The notes below the pieces were generated by a model that worked only from the letters and a program-made list of their open reading frames with translations, was not told the DNA's origin and made no database searches. This document shows, in pieces, positions 61,251-64,000 of a stretch of DNA of 64,000 nucleotides. The position numbers and the translations under genes were made by a program. Within the stretch, counting starts at the first letter, position 1, and each line of letters starts with the position of its first letter. The stretch comes from Thiohalocapsa halophila (GTDB taxonomy: Bacteria > Pseudomonadota > Gammaproteobacteria > Chromatiales > Chromatiaceae): assembly GCF_016583825.1 (NCBI RefSeq), contig NZ_NRRV01000013.1:33204-97203 (forward strand), written 5' to 3'.

Positions 61251-62471
61251 TCACCCGCCGAAGTTGTCCAGCAGGATGTTGTCGTCCTCGACGCCGAGGC
61301 TGTGCAGCATACCGATGACGGCGGCGGTCATCATGGGCGGTCCGCAGAGGTAGTACTCGCAGTCCTCCGGGGTCGGGTGGTCCTTGAGGTATTTGTCGTA
61401 CAGCACTTTATGGATGAAGCCGGTGTCTCCGTCCCAGTCGTCCTCCGGCAGCGGGTGGGACAGGGCGATGTGCCATTGGAAGTTGTCATGGTCCCGTGCC
61501 AGCTCATCGAAGTCTTCCCGGTAGAAGATCTCGCGCTTGCTGCGGGCGCCGTACCAGAAGGTGATGGGCCGTTTGCTGTCCAGGCGCTTGAGCTGGTCGA
61601 AGATATGGCTGCGCATGGGCGCCATGCCGGCGCCGCCGCCGACGAAGACCATCTCGGCGTCGGTCTCTTTGGCGAAGAACTCGCCGAAGGGGCCGGCGAT
61701 GGTGACGGTGTCGCCGGGCTTGAGGCCGAAGATATAGCTGGACATGATGCCGGGCGGGGCCTCCGGGTGGTCCGGCGGCGGCGTGGCAATGCGCACGTTG
61801 AGCATGATGATGCCCGCCTCGCCCGGATAATTGGCCATGGAGTAGGCGCGGGTCACGCGGTGCTTGGTGCCGGCCTCGAGCTGCCAGAGGTCGTATTTGT
61901 CCCAGTCCTCGCGCAGGTGCTCGGGGATGTCGAAGTCGCTGAACTTCACGTGATACGGCGGGCATTCGATCTGGATATAGCCGCCGGCGCGAAAGGCGAC
62001 ATCCTCGCCCTTCGGCAATTCCAGGATCAGCTCCTTGATGAAGGTGGACACGCTGCGGTTGGAGCGCACCCGGCACTGCCATTGCTTGATGCCGAACAGC
62101 TCCCGCGGCAGCTCGATGCGCAGGTCGTCCTTGATGGCGACCTGGCAGGAGAGCCGGTAGCCCTCGGCGGCCTCGCGGCGGTTGATGAGACTGGACTCCG
62201 TCGGCAGCAGCTTGCCGCCGCCCTCCAGCACCTTGACCCGGCACTGGCCGCAGGTGCCGCCGCCGCCGCAGGCGGAGGGCACGAAGAGCCCCGCCTCCGC
62301 CAAGGCGCCCAGCAGCTTCTGCCCGGCGCGACTGGCGATGTCCCGCTCGCCGTTGATGTCGATGTGCACCTCGCCGGAGGGCACCAGCAGGTTGCGGGCG
62401 CCGAGGATGACGGTCACCAGCATCAGCACGACGGCGGTGAAGATCAGGATGCCGAAGGAGAGGGTCAGCAT
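61251..62471 (-). CDS. nqrF: Na+-NQR subunit F
   Basis: The 406-aa protein has an N-terminal span ([20 protein letters not shown]), a 2Fe-2S ferredoxin domain with ligands Cys68, Cys74, Cys77 and Cys109 ([12 protein letters not shown] and RLSCQV), an FAD-binding motif [13 protein letters not shown], and NADH-binding [20 protein letters not shown] and [15 protein letters not shown]. It is the NADH-entry subunit of the sodium pump. Confidence 0.97.
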   Translation of the reverse strand: MLTLSFGILIFTAVVLMLVTVILGARNLLVPSGEVHIDINGERDIASRAGQKLLGALAEAGLFVPSACGGGGTCGQCRVKVLEGGGKLLPTESSLINRREAAEGYRLSCQVAIKDDLRIELPRELFGIKQWQCRVRSNRSVSTFIKELILELPKGEDVAFRAGGYIQIECPPYHVKFSDFDIPEHLREDWDKYDLWQLEAGTKHRVTRAYSMANYPGEAGIIMLNVRIATPPPDHPEAPPGIMSSYIFGLKPGDTVTIAGPFGEFFAKETDAEMVFVGGGAGMAPMRSHIFDQLKRLDSKRPITFWYGARSKREIFYREDFDELARDHDNFQWHIALSHPLPEDDWDGDTGFIHKVLYDKYLKDHPTPEDCEYYLCGPPMMTAAVIGMLHSLGVEDDNILLDNFGG

Positions 62472-62584
62472 GGTTGGGTCTCCGCTAGCGCCCGCCGGCG
62501 GCGGCGCGTGCCTTGGATATGCGCACCGAGCGCCTTGCCGGCAGCAGGCTCACGGCTTCCGGAAAGCGGCGCCGCCGCCCGCGC

Positions 62585-63193
62585 CTAGATGCTGATGCCG
62601 GAGAAGGACATGAAGGCCATGGCCATCAGCCCGGTGGTGATGAAGGTGATGCCGAGACCCTGCAGTCCTTCGGGCACGTCGCTGTACTTGAGCTTCTCGC
62701 GAATGCCGGCGAGCAGCACCAGCGCCAGCGCCCAGCCCAAGCCGGTCCCGAAGCCGTAGACGGTGCTTTCGGGGATGTTGTAGCCCCGCTCCACCATGAA
62801 CAGCGAGCCGCCGAGGATGGCGCAATTGACCGTGATCAGCGGCAGGAAGATGCCGAGCGCCTGATACAGGGCAGGGAAGTAGCGGTCCAGCGCCATCTCC
62901 AGGATCTGCACCATGGCGGCGATGACGCCGATGTAGGTGATGAGCCCCAGGAAGGACAGGTCCAGACTATCCAGACCAAGCCAGGCCAGCGCCCCGTCCG
63001 CGAGCAGGTATTGGTGGATGACGGCGTTCACCGGCACCGTGATGGTCTGCACCACGATGACGGCGAGCCCGAGCCCCAGCGCCGTCGCGATGCGCTTGGA
63101 CACGGCGAGGAAGGTGCACATGCCGAGGAAGAACGCGAGCGCCAGGTTCTCGACGAAAACCGCCTTGAACAGCAAAGAGAGGTAGTGCTCCAT
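62585..63193 (-). CDS. nqrE: Na+-NQR subunit E
   Basis: The 202-aa protein has six spans, starting [20 protein letters not shown], with [20 protein letters not shown] and the mirrored half [20 protein letters not shown]. It is a Na+-translocating membrane subunit homologous to NqrD, with the Cys ligand in each half (GMCTF and VNCAI). Confidence 0.96.
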   Translation of the reverse strand: MEHYLSLLFKAVFVENLALAFFLGMCTFLAVSKRIATALGLGLAVIVVQTITVPVNAVIHQYLLADGALAWLGLDSLDLSFLGLITYIGVIAAMVQILEMALDRYFPALYQALGIFLPLITVNCAILGGSLFMVERGYNIPESTVYGFGTGLGWALALVLLAGIREKLKYSDVPEGLQGLGITFITTGLMAMAFMSFSGISI

Positions 63194-63260
63194 CGAACGG
63201 CTTCCTCAGGCGCAGGGCATCACAATCATGGAACGAAGGCGGGCGGCGGCGAGCGCCGGC

Positions 63261-63923
63261 TCAGCCGGGCTCGGTGCGATGGACGATGTGAATCCGATAC
63301 TCGGGCTTCTCCACCTGCTGCGGCCGCCAGGTGCGCAGCGCCCAGATCATGAGCCCGATAATGAAAAAGGCCCCGGGGGCGAGCAGCATGAGGCCGTTCG
63401 GCTCGTACCAGCCGCCGTCTTCCAGCAGCGGCAGCACCTGCATACCGAGCAGGGTGCCAGAGCCCAGCAGCTCGCGGATGGCGGCCACGGCGATCAGGAT
63501 CGCGCTGTAGCCGAGCCCATGGCCCAGGGCATCCAGGAAGGTCGGCCAGGGCGGATTCTTGGAGGCAAAGGCCTCGGCGCGACCGAGCACGATGCAGTTG
63601 GTGATGATGAGCCCGACGAAGACGGACAGCTGCTTCGAGAGCTCATAGGCGAAGGCCTGGAGCACCTGGTCCACCACGATCACCAGCGAGGCGATGATGG
63701 TCATCTGGATGATGATCCGGATGCTGCTCGGCATGTGATCGCGGATCAGGCTGATGATGACACAGGCACCGACGATCACCGCCGTCAACGCGATACTCAT
63801 GGTGATGGCCGGCGCCAGCTTGGTGGTCACCGCCAACGCCGAGCAGATGCCGAGGATCTGCAGCGTAATCGGGTTGTTGTCGACGATGGGCTCGACGAGG
63901 AGCTTGGTGTCGTTGCCGTTCAT
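63261..63923 (-). CDS. nqrD: Na+-NQR subunit D
   Basis: The 220-aa protein has six spans and the paired-Cys motifs [20 protein letters not shown] and [20 protein letters not shown]. It lies 67 bp before nqrE. Upstream nqr genes (A, B, C) are presumably beyond the right edge. Confidence 0.96.
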   Translation of the reverse strand: MNGNDTKLLVEPIVDNNPITLQILGICSALAVTTKLAPAITMSIALTAVIVGACVIISLIRDHMPSSIRIIIQMTIIASLVIVVDQVLQAFAYELSKQLSVFVGLIITNCIVLGRAEAFASKNPPWPTFLDALGHGLGYSAILIAVAAIRELLGSGTLLGMQVLPLLEDGGWYEPNGLMLLAPGAFFIIGLMIWALRTWRPQQVEKPEYRIHIVHRTEPG

Positions 63924-63964
63924 GGTCGGTGTTGCCTTGGATTCAGTCGATAAAGGGATTTGGG

Positions 63965-64000
63965 GGGCTGAGGGTTCAGGGCTGAGGGCTGAGGGCTGGG
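63965..64000. repeat. Heptamer tract GGCTGAG type at window edge
   Basis: GGCTGAG-type heptamers (GGGTTCA, GGGCTGA repeated) lie directly upstream of nqrD. They are the reverse complement of the CCTCAGC tract at 46222. Confidence 0.7.

Overview
The window is high-GC, gene-dense bacterial DNA, most likely from a marine or halophilic purple sulfur bacterium of the Gammaproteobacteria (Chromatiales). This is inferred from a Na+-NQR operon that includes nqrM, V-type ATPases, exosortase genes, DUF29 and Uma2 families, and REP-type palindromes. No rRNA, tRNA or CRISPR array was recognised.

Layout. 1-1.7 kb: a two-domain thioredoxin-fold gene, then an array of five 88-bp inverted-REP units. 1.7-3.9 kb (minus): V-ATPase subunits D and B. 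3.9-16.7 kb: an accessory island with a PEP-CTERM-like secreted protein, a phosphodiesterase-TPR-sulfotransferase fusion, a MazEF-type pair, a broken Uma2 gene, a decayed VapBC pair, HicAB, a formylglycine-generating-enzyme remnant, an HlyD-type adaptor with a small membrane partner, a DUF29 gene and many repeats. 16.7-22.9 kb (minus): the rest of V-ATPase operon 1 (A, E, F, K, I, C-like, H/G), preceded by a trypsin-like protease. 24.1-33.3 kb (plus): V-ATPase operon 2 (H/G, C, I, K, F, E, A, B), with a cysteine-cluster gene where subunit D would be expected. The island therefore separates the A and B genes of operon 1, and the only D gene seen lies beyond it.

33.4-42.1 kb: a DUF29 gene, then on the minus strand an exosortase/LPS-heptose cluster: DUF4114 target protein, TPR protein, EpsI-like membrane protein, exosortase, gmhA, hldE and a zinc-ribbon/HEAGH membrane protein. 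42.6-44.8 kb: a partner-switching module (receiver-SpoIIE phosphatase, HATPase anti-sigma-like kinase, STAS protein). 44.9-58.4 kb: an exopolysaccharide cluster (AlkP-superfamily enzyme, flippase, four glycosyltransferases, O-antigen-ligase-like polymerase, lipoprotein, ExeA-like ATPase, Wzz-type co-polymerase), ending at a terminator. 58.6-60.1 kb: a Uma2 gene with an Ala/Glu-rich tail, the last ~50 codons of a lost rmlB, and more REP units. 60.1-64 kb (minus): a CBS-pair protein, then nqrM, nqrF, nqrE and nqrD, with the rest of nqr beyond the right edge.

Working together: the partner switch probably tunes the surface-polysaccharide/exosortase programme, while the V-ATPases and Na+-NQR form an ion-energetics theme. 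A striking non-coding feature is a set of intergenic arrays that differ in sequence but keep a 7-bp period, often arranged as facing inverted arrays, found at gene junctions throughout the window.
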